Shown here in pieces: positions 1 to 6,979 of a stretch of DNA of 6,981 nucleotides. Source of the DNA: Planctomycetota bacterium (GTDB lineage Bacteria > Planctomycetota > Planctomycetia > Pirellulales > Pirellulaceae); the NCBI GenBank assembly GCA_019347795.1, contig JAHWKS010000284.1, positions 1 to 6,981 of the forward strand. The letters run 5' to 3'. The notes beneath the pieces are model-generated. The model was not told where the DNA came from, ran no database searches, and saw only the letters and a program-made list of their open reading frames with translations. The number at the start of each line of letters is the position of its first letter. Within the stretch, counting starts at the first letter, position 1. The translations under genes and the position numbers were made by a program.

Positions 1-1
1 C

Positions 2-3000
2 ACGGCGAGCGATGATCCGCAATTTGCAGATGGCGACGCCCTCGGCTTGTTGTGGGACAACGCTCAGCGCAACTACGACGAGGCCCAACGGTATGGCGAG
101 GGCGTGGCCCGCGCGCTGCGGCTTGCAGACCTGGCCGTTGCGGAACTGCCTTACCTCAGCCGATGGCTACTCGACCCGCTCGGCGGTTATGGATCGCCGG
201 ACGACGTCGCCCAGGTGGTGAACGATCGGCTGCTGCCCCTCATCGAGCGGTCGCATGCCTTAGCGGCCGACATTGCGGCCCATCATGCCGCCGGCGACGA
301 CGGTGTCTTGGACGCGCCGCCGTTTGTCGATCGCTTGGACCAGTTCGAGCAAGACCTTAATGCGCTCGGCGCCCTCTTGTCCCAGCGAATCGCGGTGTTA
401 GAAACTTCCGACGCGGATGATCCCGCGCTACTCAGCCGGATCGAGGCGATCCTGCAAACGCCGCTGCCGCCGGCGCGTTCCCGGGAGGCGTTGCGGGCGC
501 GGCTGGCTGAACTGTCGCAGCGGCTGCATGCCGGCGCTCGCCCTGCCGCGGCGTCGCCGCCGGCGGACGTTGAGGCGATCGACTATCTGACGCAGATGGC
601 GACGCTGTGGCGAGAGCATCCCGTGCTGGAAGTCTTGGACGACCCTCATTGGACCGAAGCCATCCCGGCCGATGCTTCCGGCGCGGCGGGGCTGGCCGGA
701 ATTGCCGATGCGAAAGGCGCCGAAGTTCGCCGGCGACTGCGGTCCCTGCCCGAGGTAGTGACGCTGCTTTGCGATCGCCGCGCCGCGTCGGAAACGACTT
801 CCGGTGCCGCGATGCCGTCCGCCGTTCCCGGTTATCGCGTCGTCCGCGACCGCTGGAGCAAGGCGGAGCGGATGACGCGCGCCGCATCGTCGTTCTGGTT
901 TCCTGCCATCGAAGAAGATCCTTTCGAGGGATTGCGGCAACTCGATCGGCAGCAGTGGCTCCTCTGGCGTGTCGAGCGAACGCTGAAGGACTTTTGGGCG
1001 GGCGTCGATCCTGGCGATCCGCCGTTCTTCGACGTCGCCGCCGACGACGAAATGGGGGCGGCGGCAATCGTCTTCCCCCTCCGCCCGGAGACACAGCGAC
1101 AAGTCGATCGACTAAACTCGCTATTGAAACTGCGGCGGACTACGGCCGCAGGCGCGGCAAGCGTCACCGCGGCCGATATCCTCCTGACCGATGCCTCCGC
1201 GGAAGCTACAACGACCGTCGTGCTTCGTCCGGCGCCGCTTCCGGCAGATGCCGTCCCGCCGGGGCGATCGGTCGTGTTCCTCCGCGACGCCCGCGGCCGC
1301 CTTCGCGGCGCGTCGCTTGGCCTGGCGCCGCCGCTGGCGATCGGTTCCGAAACGGCTGCCCCCTGGACGGCCGCCTTTGAATTTCGCGGCGAAGACCTCG
1401 TCGGTCGCGGTCCCGTGCTGCAGGCTGTGGCGATGTTCCGCGGCCATCAATTCACCGCGCCGCTGGTGCTGCGGGTGCCGGGCGGGACCATCGCCGAATA
1501 TCGCCCTTACGAGTACGGCCTCTCTCGGATATCCGTGGACGGCGCCCGCCGTCGGCCGGCATCCGTGGTGTTCATCCTCGACTGTTCGCAGAGCATGTCG
1601 GCCGCGGAAGAGTTGGAGGCGCCGGTCGCCGACGGCGCCCCGCCGCGGCAAACGACTCGCCTTGACGTAGCCAAAGGTGCCCTCAACATGCTGCTGGACG
1701 ACCTAGCTCAACGCCCGGGCTGGCGGGTCGGCGTGCGGCTGTTCGGACACCGCGTCGGCTGGAATCGCGAGAAGCCGGAAGAGTTGGAGTCGCTCTTGCA
1801 AACCGGATACGGACGGCCGATTCCTGCGGGGATTCGGCCGGCCAACGACGAGGAGTCGATCCTTCCCGTCGGCCGCTTCGACAGCGTTCAGGCCGGCCGC
1901 GTCGAGAACCTGCTGGACACGGTGCGACCGTGGGGCGAAACGCCGCTCTACCTCTCGCTCGACCGCGCGCTCCGCGAATTGGATAACGAGGCGCCCGACG
2001 CGGAACGGTTCGTCGTGGCGATCACCGACGGCGCCAACCGGCAGACGAACGCCCGGCCGCAGGACGCCCGCAGCATGGCTGACGTATTGGCCACGAACCG
2101 TACCCGCCGTGCGAAGATGTACATCGTCGGCTTTGACATCCCGCGCGCGGAGTCGGCCGCGGAAAGGGAGTTCCGCCGCATCGCCGAGGCCAGCGGCGGC
2201 CGCTACGTGCCGGCCACCAACGCCCAGGACCTTCTGGACGCTTTGCAGGAGGCGCTTGGTCCCGGCGAGTTCAGCGTCAGCGATGGACGCGGCGAGGAAG
2301 TCGCCCGCGAGGAGGTCGGCGGCACGGCGATCATCGATCCGGCCCCACTCGTGGAGCAGCCGTACGTGGTGACTGTCGATTCGCTTCGCGAGTCGGTGTT
2401 CCTCGAAGGGGGCGAGGCGCTGGAGCTGGTTACGAATCCGCTGCGTGGACGGGTCGAATCGGTCCGGTACGAAACCGGCTCGCCGCAGTTCCTGCCGCTG
2501 GCGGATGATGCCGGCGCCACGGAGTATCTGCTCGGCGTGCATCGGCCGATTACCGGGAACGACGGCGTCGCGTTCACCGTCTCTTTGCAGCGCAGCGATC
2601 GCGGCTTCACCCCGCGGCCTGCAGAAGTGTGGCTGGAGGTGACGCCGGTAAATCCCGACGACCAGACCCGTGCGCCAAGTTACTTATTCTACGACGCGCC
2701 GTCCGAGCCGGACACGCCCGTCCCGGTGCTCCGCCGACTGGCGCCGAACTGGCCGCGAGGCTACCGGCAGGGGGAGCTGCGCTTCTGGTCCAAGATGGAG
2801 AAGACGCCTGCCGCGGCCGTGCGATTGGAGGAAGTGGCCGACCGTCCTCCCGCCGCCGGCGCCGGATACATCATCCCCGGCGTGGCGGGGGTGACGTACC
2901 AGGTCCGCACCCACCGCGGCGCCTCGCCCGGTGCCCCCTTCCGCGTGGCGCTGATTGAAAGGCACGGCGTCGAAAGTCCCGGAGTCGGCGCGGTGAAAGT

Positions 3001-3229
3001 GGAGATGAGCCCTGCGCCGCAGCATGCCCTTCACCAGTTCGACGCCGAGAACCGCCTTGTGCTCCACACCTTTGAGTTCGCCACGGCCGAAGACCCCTCA
3101 GGCCTCTCGCGCGAAATCCTCTTCACCCCTCGAGCCGACATCGAGACCGGCGCCATGCACCTCGACGACGCCGCCATCGTCGAAATCACCGACACGGGCA
3201 ACCTGATCGAGCTCAACCCGCCCCGCTGA
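2..3229 (+). CDS. Large vWA-domain protein with helical N-terminal region and C-terminal beta-sandwich modules (5'-partial)
   Basis: Residues are numbered from the TTG at 47. The frame is open from base 2 and ends at TGA 3227-3229. No in-frame ATG occurs before residue 184 (base 596), and the 15 codons before the TTG look like normal coding sequence, so the true start is probably outside the window. Residues 1-330 are helix-rich (Ala/Leu/Arg/Glu), with a TPLP motif at 138-141 and WLLWR at 304-308. Residues 365-500 look beta-rich. Residues 505-740 form a von Willebrand A domain with all MIDAS elements: D512-x-S514-x-S516, T632 in GETPLY, and D661 in ITDG. The 120 residues between the DxSxS motif and the threonine include a long charged loop. 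The rest, to residue 1060, looks like beta-sandwich modules. vWA domains with intact MIDAS usually bind a divalent metal and protein ligands. No membrane segment or enzyme motif is visible. Cellular location and partner are unknown. The vWA call is firm; a specific function is not. Confidence 0.93.
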   Translation, partial: TASDDPQFADGDALGLLWDNAQRNYDEAQRYGEGVARALRLADLAVAELPYLSRWLLDPLGGYGSPDDVAQVVNDRLLPLIERSHALAADIAAHHAAGDDGVLDAPPFVDRLDQFEQDLNALGALLSQRIAVLETSDADDPALLSRIEAILQTPLPPARSREALRARLAELSQRLHAGARPAAASPPADVEAIDYLTQMATLWREHPVLEVLDDPHWTEAIPADASGAAGLAGIADAKGAEVRRRLRSLPEVVTLLCDRRAASETTSGAAMPSAVPGYRVVRDRWSKAERMTRAASSFWFPAIEEDPFEGLRQLDRQQWLLWRVERTLKDFWAGVDPGDPPFFDVAADDEMGAAAIVFPLRPETQRQVDRLNSLLKLRRTTAAGAASVTAADILLTDASAEATTTVVLRPAPLPADAVPPGRSVVFLRDARGRLRGASLGLAPPLAIGSETAAPWTAAFEFRGEDLVGRGPVLQAVAMFRGHQFTAPLVLRVPGGTIAEYRPYEYGLSRISVDGARRRPASVVFILDCSQSMSAAEELEAPVADGAPPRQTTRLDVAKGALNMLLDDLAQRPGWRVGVRLFGHRVGWNREKPEELESLLQTGYGRPIPAGIRPANDEESILPVGRFDSVQAGRVENLLDTVRPWGETPLYLSLDRALRELDNEAPDAERFVVAITDGANRQTNARPQDARSMADVLATNRTRRAKMYIVGFDIPRAESAAEREFRRIAEASGGRYVPATNAQDLLDALQEALGPGEFSVSDGRGEEVAREEVGGTAIIDPAPLVEQPYVVTVDSLRESVFLEGGEALELVTNPLRGRVESVRYETGSPQFLPLADDAGATEYLLGVHRPITGNDGVAFTVSLQRSDRGFTPRPAEVWLEVTPVNPDDQTRAPSYLFYDAPSEPDTPVPVLRRLAPNWPRGYRQGELRFWSKMEKTPAAAVRLEEVADRPPAAGAGYIIPGVAGVTYQVRTHRGASPGAPFRVALIERHGVESPGVGAVKVEMSPAPQHALHQFDAENRLVLHTFEFATAEDPSGLSREILFTPRADIETGAMHLDDAAIVEITDTGNLIELNPPR
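1562..2263 (+). other. vWA domain with complete MIDAS site
   Basis: The segment begins with a hydrophobic strand (VVFIL) leading into D512-C-S-Q-S516-M, the DxSxS loop that coordinates the metal. A helix with RLDVAKGALNMLLDDL follows, then the strand RVGVRLFGHR. The third metal ligand is T632 in WGETPLY, and the fourth is D661 at the end of strand FVVAITDG. A later strand (MYIVGFDI) and a helix near residues 720-739 (AQDLLDALQEAL) close the Rossmann-like fold. The stretch around residues 570-615 between these elements is long and charged, as in several bacterial vWA proteins. All metal-ligand positions are present, so the domain is likely competent to bind metal. Confidence 0.92.
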
Positions 3230-3230
3230 C

Positions 3231-3252
3231 GAAAGATTTTTCAAAAAAAATT
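3231..3252. other. A/T tract immediately after the vWA gene
   Basis: Directly after the TGA there is a run of five T (3237-3241), one C, and eight A (3243-3250). The T run could help end transcription of the vWA gene, but I find only weak stems before it (GAAA pairing with TTTC at 3231-3242, four pairs). Read on the other strand, the A run gives eight U and could help stop readthrough from the opposite gene. It stands out in this GC-rich window. A terminator role is only a guess. Confidence 0.35.
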
Positions 3253-3271
3253 GCGGCGTGGACCCATTCCG

Positions 3272-3324
3272 GCGGCCGTTCGCAAATCGATTCCCCGCAG
3301 CCCTTTCGGGCACAACGGCGCCGC
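3272..3324. other. Possible imperfect stem-loop
   Basis: GCCGTT at 3275-3280 pairs with AACGGC at 3314-3319. Three further pairs (GCG 3272-3274 with CGC 3322-3324) can form across a two-base bulge. Nested inside is GCCC-TTTC-GGGC at 3300-3311, a four-pair stem with a four-base loop. No U run follows on either side, so this is not a classical intrinsic terminator. Such pairings arise often by chance in GC-rich DNA, and I have no comparative support. Confidence 0.2.
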
Positions 3325-3491
3325 GTCAATGTTGGAACGACGATTCAGCGCGCCGAGGAAATGGTCCGGGGATGTGGGGCGGGTGATGTTCGGCTATTTG
3401 CGGCTGGGTATCGCGAATCGTCATATCCTGACCGCACAGCATCTCCCGACTTTGGGGATCCATTGTCGGATCAATCCTACTCGTCAATTGT

Positions 3492-3512
3492 CGACTCGCT
3501 GCGCCAGAGTCG
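3492..3512. other. Possible hairpin, 6-bp stem
   Basis: CGACTC at 3492-3497 pairs perfectly with GAGTCG at 3507-3512 across a nine-base loop. No U run follows on either strand. It may be chance. It is listed because it lies in a long gene-free stretch. Confidence 0.15.
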
Positions 3513-3583
3513 TTGCACGGATTGGCGAAGCCCTACGACCTTGAGTTTCCAATAATACAGTGTCACTTACGTTCTCCCATTTC

Positions 3584-3598
3584 AACGGCCTCGCCGTT
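3584..3598. other. Compact hairpin AACGGC-ctc-GCCGTT
   Basis: A perfect six-pair inverted repeat with a three-base loop lies in the convergent gap. Four of its pairs are G-C, so it would be fairly stable in RNA from either strand. On the + strand it is followed by CATTGGTTGG, which is T-rich but not a U run. It could contribute to transcription termination or 3'-end stability for the right-hand gene's transcript, about 160 bases past its stop. No direct evidence for either role. Confidence 0.3.
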
Positions 3599-3715
3599 CA
3601 TTGGTTGGCTACGTCATCAGATCGTTGAGATGACGCTGGCCCTTGATGTCCGTGTTTTGGAGGCTGTCGGCCCAGCCGCGAATCTGGCGGGAGCAGCTTT
3701 CGGCCAGGGAACGGC

Positions 3716-3750
3716 GATTTGAGATTTCGGATTTGAGATTTCAGATTTGC
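3716..3750. repeat. Tandem heptamer repeat, five units of GATTTSN
   Basis: Thirty-five bases divide exactly into five 7-base units that all begin GATTT and end, in order, in GA, CG, GA, CA and GC. Units 1-2 and 3-4 together give a 14-base unit (GATTTGAGATTTC plus one variable base) repeated twice. The array ends ten bases before the stop codon of the right-hand gene, on its 3' side. It is AT-rich in a GC-rich neighbourhood, which makes chance origin unlikely. It could be a copy of a dispersed intergenic repeat. The function is unknown. Confidence 0.85.
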
Positions 3751-3760
3751 TCGTTGTGAA

Positions 3761-6700
3761 TCACCGGCTGCGGCGGGTCTTGAGCGAGAGGCGGAGGGCG
3801 GGGATGGCTTTGGGGGGCGGATCGACGGTGATCGCGGCGTCTTCGCCGTCGTAGGGATAGACGCGCTGGGCGCCGCGGACCAGGCCGCCGGCGGTGATCT
3901 TGTAGGCGCCGACGGGGACGCGGGGGAACTCGAAGCGGCCGTCCTCGCCGGTGCGCACCGGCCCGATCACGAAGCCCGTCTCCGACTCCAGTTGCACCTC
4001 GATGTCCGGCTGCGGCTGGTCGCCGTAGACGACCACGCCCGCCACGCGATTGACCTCCGCGGCTTTCCGCGCCGCCAGTTCTTCCGGCGCGATGATGTGA
4101 ATGCTGCCTTGGGGGAGGACGCGGACGTTGCCGACCTCATCGGTCATCCGCACCAGCAGCGTGTAGGCGCCGGGCTTGGGGAGCGGCAGCTTCGCCGTCC
4201 ACAGTCCGCGCTCGCCCGGCGCGGCTTCCACGGGAGGCGGGTCCGCGGGAATCTCGCCGTTGCGGTTCACATCCAGCGCCGCTTCGACTTTCTGAACGCC
4301 GGACAGTTGGTGGTCGTCGCACCACAGCCGGATGTCCAGCTCGCTGCCGACCACCGCCTCCCGGCCCGGCGTCAGCTCCAGCTTTTTGACGATCGGCGGC
4401 CCCGCGTCGAAAGTGACCTCGACCGGCTCGCTCCACGCCTCCCGCCCTCCCGCCACCACGTGGGCCAGCACGTTCGCCTTGGCGTTTTGAAGGCCCGGAT
4501 CGGGCAGGTTGACGCGGAAGTCCGTGACTTGGGCCGCGATCGCCATCGCGCCCCCGGGTCCCACGCGCTGGAGCGAGGCGGCCACCTGCCGATCGGCCGC
4601 GAAGGTTAACGGGTGATCGCCGACGAACTCCCGGTCGCGGTCTCTATCGACGCCGATCTCGACGACGTCGGCCGCGGACTGGAACGATCCGGGAGGAGCG
4701 TCGATCTCGACGGTGACCGGAAACGCCGGCGCGGGGACCGGGTACTTCACGCCGTCGGGCAAGGCGATTACCCGCGCCGCCAGCGCGTCGGTGTCTTCGA
4801 GAATATCGCGAACGGCGCGGGAGGGATCGATGCGGTAGAGAAACGCCCGCGGGAAATCGTCCACTTGCAGGCGAAGCATCACTTCCGGATGTGAAGCGGG
4901 GAGGGCGGCGTAAAGCACCGCCGGGCCGGCCGCGACATCCACGCGGCCTTCCGTGCGGGCCTCGGCCTCGGCGGACAGCGGGGGAACGAACTCGGCCTGC
5001 ACACGGGCGCCGCCGGGGGGCAAGAGCGCTGGATCGTCGGCGACGACGCGCACCTCGACCCGCTCTTCCACGGGATCGTAACTTACCTCCGGACGCACAT
5101 ATCGCCGCGGCCGCTGCGGAGAGATCGCCAGCCGCCGCAGCCACACGTGGCCGCTCTCGCGATCGGTCACGGTGACCAGCACTTCGCGAGGAACGGCGAC
5201 GGGGGCGGTGAAAGCGGTCGATGTGACGGCAGCCGGCGGCCCCGCGGGCATGGGCTTATCCGGAGAGGGAGATTCGGCCTCCGCGGGAGCAGCCGGCTTC
5301 TCCTCCGGCGGCGAGGGGAACGGGAGGGCGACCCATGCTGCGTCGGCGGGCAGCGGCAAACCTTGAATGCTGGCGATCGGCGGCGAAAGCTCGAACTGTT
5401 CGCTCCACGACTGCGCTTCCTCGGCCGTCAACTCGCCCGCCGGCAGCGGCTCGGCGACTGATGCGGAGGCGACGGCGAACTCCACGTTCACGCGCCGATC
5501 GCGGTCGAGGCGGTTAGCCAGTCCCAGCCGATACTCCGTCTCGCGATTGGGAAACGGGTGGAAGCGATAGCCGTCCGCCTGCGGCGTCCACGTCCCCGGG
5601 CTTCCGCGGACCACAATATCGAGCGTCTGCGGGAGCGGCAGCGTAACGTCGATCGTTTTGCGAACGTATGCCAGCAGCCGGTTCGCATCGCCTTCGCCGA
5701 GGGGGGGTTCCACGGCGACGGCTTTGATGATGAGCCGCGTGGGAAACGCCGCGGCGCCCGCTGCCGTAACGCGGAATTGCAGCGTCTGCTCTTCCCCGCC
5801 CTGCATGACGAACGTCGCCGGCCTCTCCTGCCGGTCGGGCCGCAGCGGATAGTCATCGTCGGCCACAAGAAAATCATGCTCCCGTAAGGCTTGATCCTCG
5901 GGGGTAAGCCGCACTTCCAGGAGTAGCGGGTCGTACTTGAGAAGCACCCAAATCGACGCCGGCGAGGCGCCGGCGAGGCGGATGGTCGCCTCAAAGTCGC
6001 GCGGCGATTCGGCGGAGAGAGCGAGCGACGTCGGCGTCTCGATGGTTACGAGAGGCGGATCGAACGGCGGAACGGGCGGCGACAGCGATACCGCCTCCGC
6101 CAGGAGACGATATGCATGGGCGTCGCGTCGAAGCTCGGCCAGCTCAAGTTCGCCGGCGTCGTTCACGGCCTCCAACAATCGCTGCCGTCTCCAGAGCCAA
6201 TAGTCGCGCCACTGCGCGGCTGCGAGCGTATCCAGGAGCGGCGCCGCGTGCACGGCTGCGGCGTCGCGGGCAGGCAGCAGCCGTAAGGCCCGCTCCGCGG
6301 CCCGCAATTGCGCCAGCGTCGCCGGGCGCTTTGCCGCATCGGTCAGGCCACTTGCCATCGGCGTTCGCTCGATGAAGTCCGGCAGTCGGCGCTCGAATGC
6401 CGCGAGAGCGGCGCCGAATGCTTCGTACGCCTCCCAGCGCAAGGCGTCGTCATCGGCAGCCGCCGGCGACGACACAAAGCGTTGCTCCAGCAGGCGGGCC
6501 GATGCTTCGATGTTTTCGAAGTCCCGCAGGAGCGCGGCGCGCGCAGGACTCGCTTCGGCGTTATCGCCGGCGAGGGAAGGCGAAGCCGCCAGGCGGGCCA
6601 GCTCCGTCTGCAACACGACGACTTCCCGCAAGCCTCGCCACTCTTCTTGCGACGGCGGGAGCGGCGCCGCCGGCGGATCCGGAAAGAGTATCGTTCCGTA

Positions 6701-6979
6701 GCTCCCGGCGACGGCGGCGTCGGTTTCAGGCAAGGCGTCGACCAGCCGGAGGCGGTCCGCGGCGGCGGGAAGCGGCGTCGCCAACAGGCGCTCGGCCGCC
6801 AAGACTTCGCCGGGCGCCGCCGGCTTCGTGCTCAGCGCGTCGATCGCATCCGGGGCGAAGCCCGCCTCGATTCGCCGCCGCAGCGCCGACAATCTTAGTG
6901 CGGCGGCCTCAAGGTCGACCACTTCGTGCGACTCCGGGGCATCCAGCATCGTCGCCATGTCGCCCAGCGCCGCCAGCGT
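3761..6979 (-). CDS. Large multi-module protein: helical N-terminal region, tandem Ig-like domains with Ca-loop-like motifs, carboxypeptidase-regulatory-like tail (probably 5'-partial)
   Basis: Residues are numbered from the ATG at 6956-6958; the stop TGA is at 3761-3763. Seven more in-frame codons (T-L-A-A-L-G-D) run to the window edge without a stop. No purine-rich ribosome binding site precedes the ATG, so the gene probably starts outside, though this ATG cannot be excluded. Residues 1-285 are helix-rich, with TPLP at 61-64, an F147-E...LL-x-QR160 motif and WLW at 254-256. From about 300 the protein is beta-rich, broken by a Pro/Ala/Glu linker near 545-578. Two successive domains (about 745-850 and 855-955) carry D771...D781 and D896...D906 loops resembling calcium-binding loops. 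Residues 970-1055 resemble the carboxypeptidase-regulatory-like fold. Only one cysteine was seen (about 879). No membrane segment, signal peptide or catalytic motif was found in the visible part. An extracytoplasmic structural or adhesive role is plausible but inferred. I do not recognise the whole protein. Confidence 0.92.
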   Translation of the reverse strand, partial: TLAALGDMATMLDAPESHEVVDLEAAALRLSALRRRIEAGFAPDAIDALSTKPAAPGEVLAAERLLATPLPAAADRLRLVDALPETDAAVAGSYGTILFPDPPAAPLPPSQEEWRGLREVVVLQTELARLAASPSLAGDNAEASPARAALLRDFENIEASARLLEQRFVSSPAAADDDALRWEAYEAFGAALAAFERRLPDFIERTPMASGLTDAAKRPATLAQLRAAERALRLLPARDAAAVHAAPLLDTLAAAQWRDYWLWRRQRLLEAVNDAGELELAELRRDAHAYRLLAEAVSLSPPVPPFDPPLVTIETPTSLALSAESPRDFEATIRLAGASPASIWVLLKYDPLLLEVRLTPEDQALREHDFLVADDDYPLRPDRQERPATFVMQGGEEQTLQFRVTAAGAAAFPTRLIIKAVAVEPPLGEGDANRLLAYVRKTIDVTLPLPQTLDIVVRGSPGTWTPQADGYRFHPFPNRETEYRLGLANRLDRDRRVNVEFAVASASVAEPLPAGELTAEEAQSWSEQFELSPPIASIQGLPLPADAAWVALPFPSPPEEKPAAPAEAESPSPDKPMPAGPPAAVTSTAFTAPVAVPREVLVTVTDRESGHVWLRRLAISPQRPRRYVRPEVSYDPVEERVEVRVVADDPALLPPGGARVQAEFVPPLSAEAEARTEGRVDVAAGPAVLYAALPASHPEVMLRLQVDDFPRAFLYRIDPSRAVRDILEDTDALAARVIALPDGVKYPVPAPAFPVTVEIDAPPGSFQSAADVVEIGVDRDRDREFVGDHPLTFAADRQVAASLQRVGPGGAMAIAAQVTDFRVNLPDPGLQNAKANVLAHVVAGGREAWSEPVEVTFDAGPPIVKKLELTPGREAVVGSELDIRLWCDDHQLSGVQKVEAALDVNRNGEIPADPPPVEAAPGERGLWTAKLPLPKPGAYTLLVRMTDEVGNVRVLPQGSIHIIAPEELAARKAAEVNRVAGVVVYGDQPQPDIEVQLESETGFVIGPVRTGEDGRFEFPRVPVGAYKITAGGLVRGAQRVYPYDGEDAAITVDPPPKAIPALRLSLKTRRSR
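3794..4054 (-). other. Carboxypeptidase-regulatory-like (CarboxypepD_reg-type) domain
   Basis: Residues about 970-1055 run as VAGVVVYGDQPQPDIEVQL, then TGEDGRFEFPRVPVGAYKI (D1006, G1007, F1009, F1011, G1017, Y1019) and a short closing strand. The spacing of a V-x-G-x-V strand, a T-x-x-D-G-x-F-x-F turn and a V-P-x-G-x-Y-x-I strand is the usual signature of this prealbumin-like beta fold. The fold is common at the ends of bacterial surface proteins and is not itself an enzyme. The basic tail KTRRSR follows directly. The domain call rests on motif recognition only. Confidence 0.75.
4094..4394 (-). other. Ig-like domain with calcium-loop-like motif (second copy)
   Basis: Residues about 855-955 contain alternating strands, a D896-V-N-R-N-G-E-I-P-A-D906 loop, and the ending GAYTLLVRMTDEVGN, which is typical of bacterial Ig-like or cadherin-like repeats. 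The loop has Asp/Asn at positions 1, 3 and 5, Glu at 7 and Asp at 11, close to the spacing of dockerin and EF-hand-like calcium loops. Metal binding is inferred, not shown. Confidence 0.6.
4409..4726 (-). other. Ig-like domain with calcium-loop-like motif (first copy)
   Basis: Residues about 745-850 include D771-R-D-R-D-R-E-F-V-G-D781, preceded by the strand VVEIGV and followed by AMAIAAQVTDFRVN. The next domain shows the same layout: V-E strand, loop, then A-x-x-x-x-x-x-x-T-D-x-x-x-N. This suggests an internal duplication. Position 6 is Arg here instead of Gly, which may weaken a metal-binding turn. Confidence 0.55.
5957..5978. repeat. 11-bp perfect tandem duplication inside the right-hand gene
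   Basis: CGCCGGCGAGG occurs twice with no spacer, followed by two further matching bases. Eleven is not a multiple of three, so the two copies are read in different frames of the - strand gene, coding parts of LAGA and SPAS. The reading frame is intact, so the repeat is either old and compensated or a chance product of GC-rich codons. Confidence 0.7.

Larger units (their letters stand above)
3230..3760. other. Convergent intergenic region, no supported gene
   Basis: This stretch lies between the 3' ends of two convergent genes and is visibly less GC-rich than either. Short open frames exist (for example + strand 3251-3544 and 3513-3722), but they start at TTG, lack a clear ribosome binding site and resemble no family I recognise. 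I see an A/T tract at its left end, several possible hairpins, and a heptamer tandem repeat at its right end. No tRNA, rRNA or mobile-element ends were found. Because the genes converge, promoters for them are not expected here; the region should hold their 3' ends and terminators. Confidence 0.75.

Noticed and set aside
428..1102. Long minus-strand open frames opposite the vWA gene
   Set aside because: They are Arg/Pro/Gly-rich antisense shadows produced by GC-rich codon bias, with no recognisable domain, and they lie wholly inside a well-supported gene.
1703..2542. 279-codon minus-strand open frame over the vWA domain
   Set aside because: It overlaps the most conserved part of the vWA domain and has a composition typical of an antisense frame (many Arg, Asp-Val, His); no family is recognisable.
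3251..3544. 97-codon plus-strand open frame in the intergenic region
   Set aside because: It starts at TTG inside the A/T tract with no ribosome binding site, is rich in Arg and Ser, and resembles no family; another frame overlaps it equally well.
3662..3677. GGCTG-TCGGCC-CAGCC hairpin as terminator
   Set aside because: A five-pair stem without a U run on either side; likely chance in GC-rich sequence.
3314..3715. AACGGC at 3314, 3584 and 3710 as a spaced regulatory repeat
   Set aside because: A six-base GC-rich word recurring three times in 400 bases is weak evidence, with uneven spacing and no shared flanks.
3716..3750. Heptamer array as a CRISPR array
   Set aside because: The repeats are 7 bases long with no spacers and no cas genes are present.
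3992..4609. 205-codon plus-strand open frame opposite the right-hand gene
   Set aside because: The LRLVAVDDHARHA-like, Arg/His/Asp-rich composition is characteristic of the complement of a GC-rich gene; the opposite strand has clear Ig-like and CarboxypepD-like domains.
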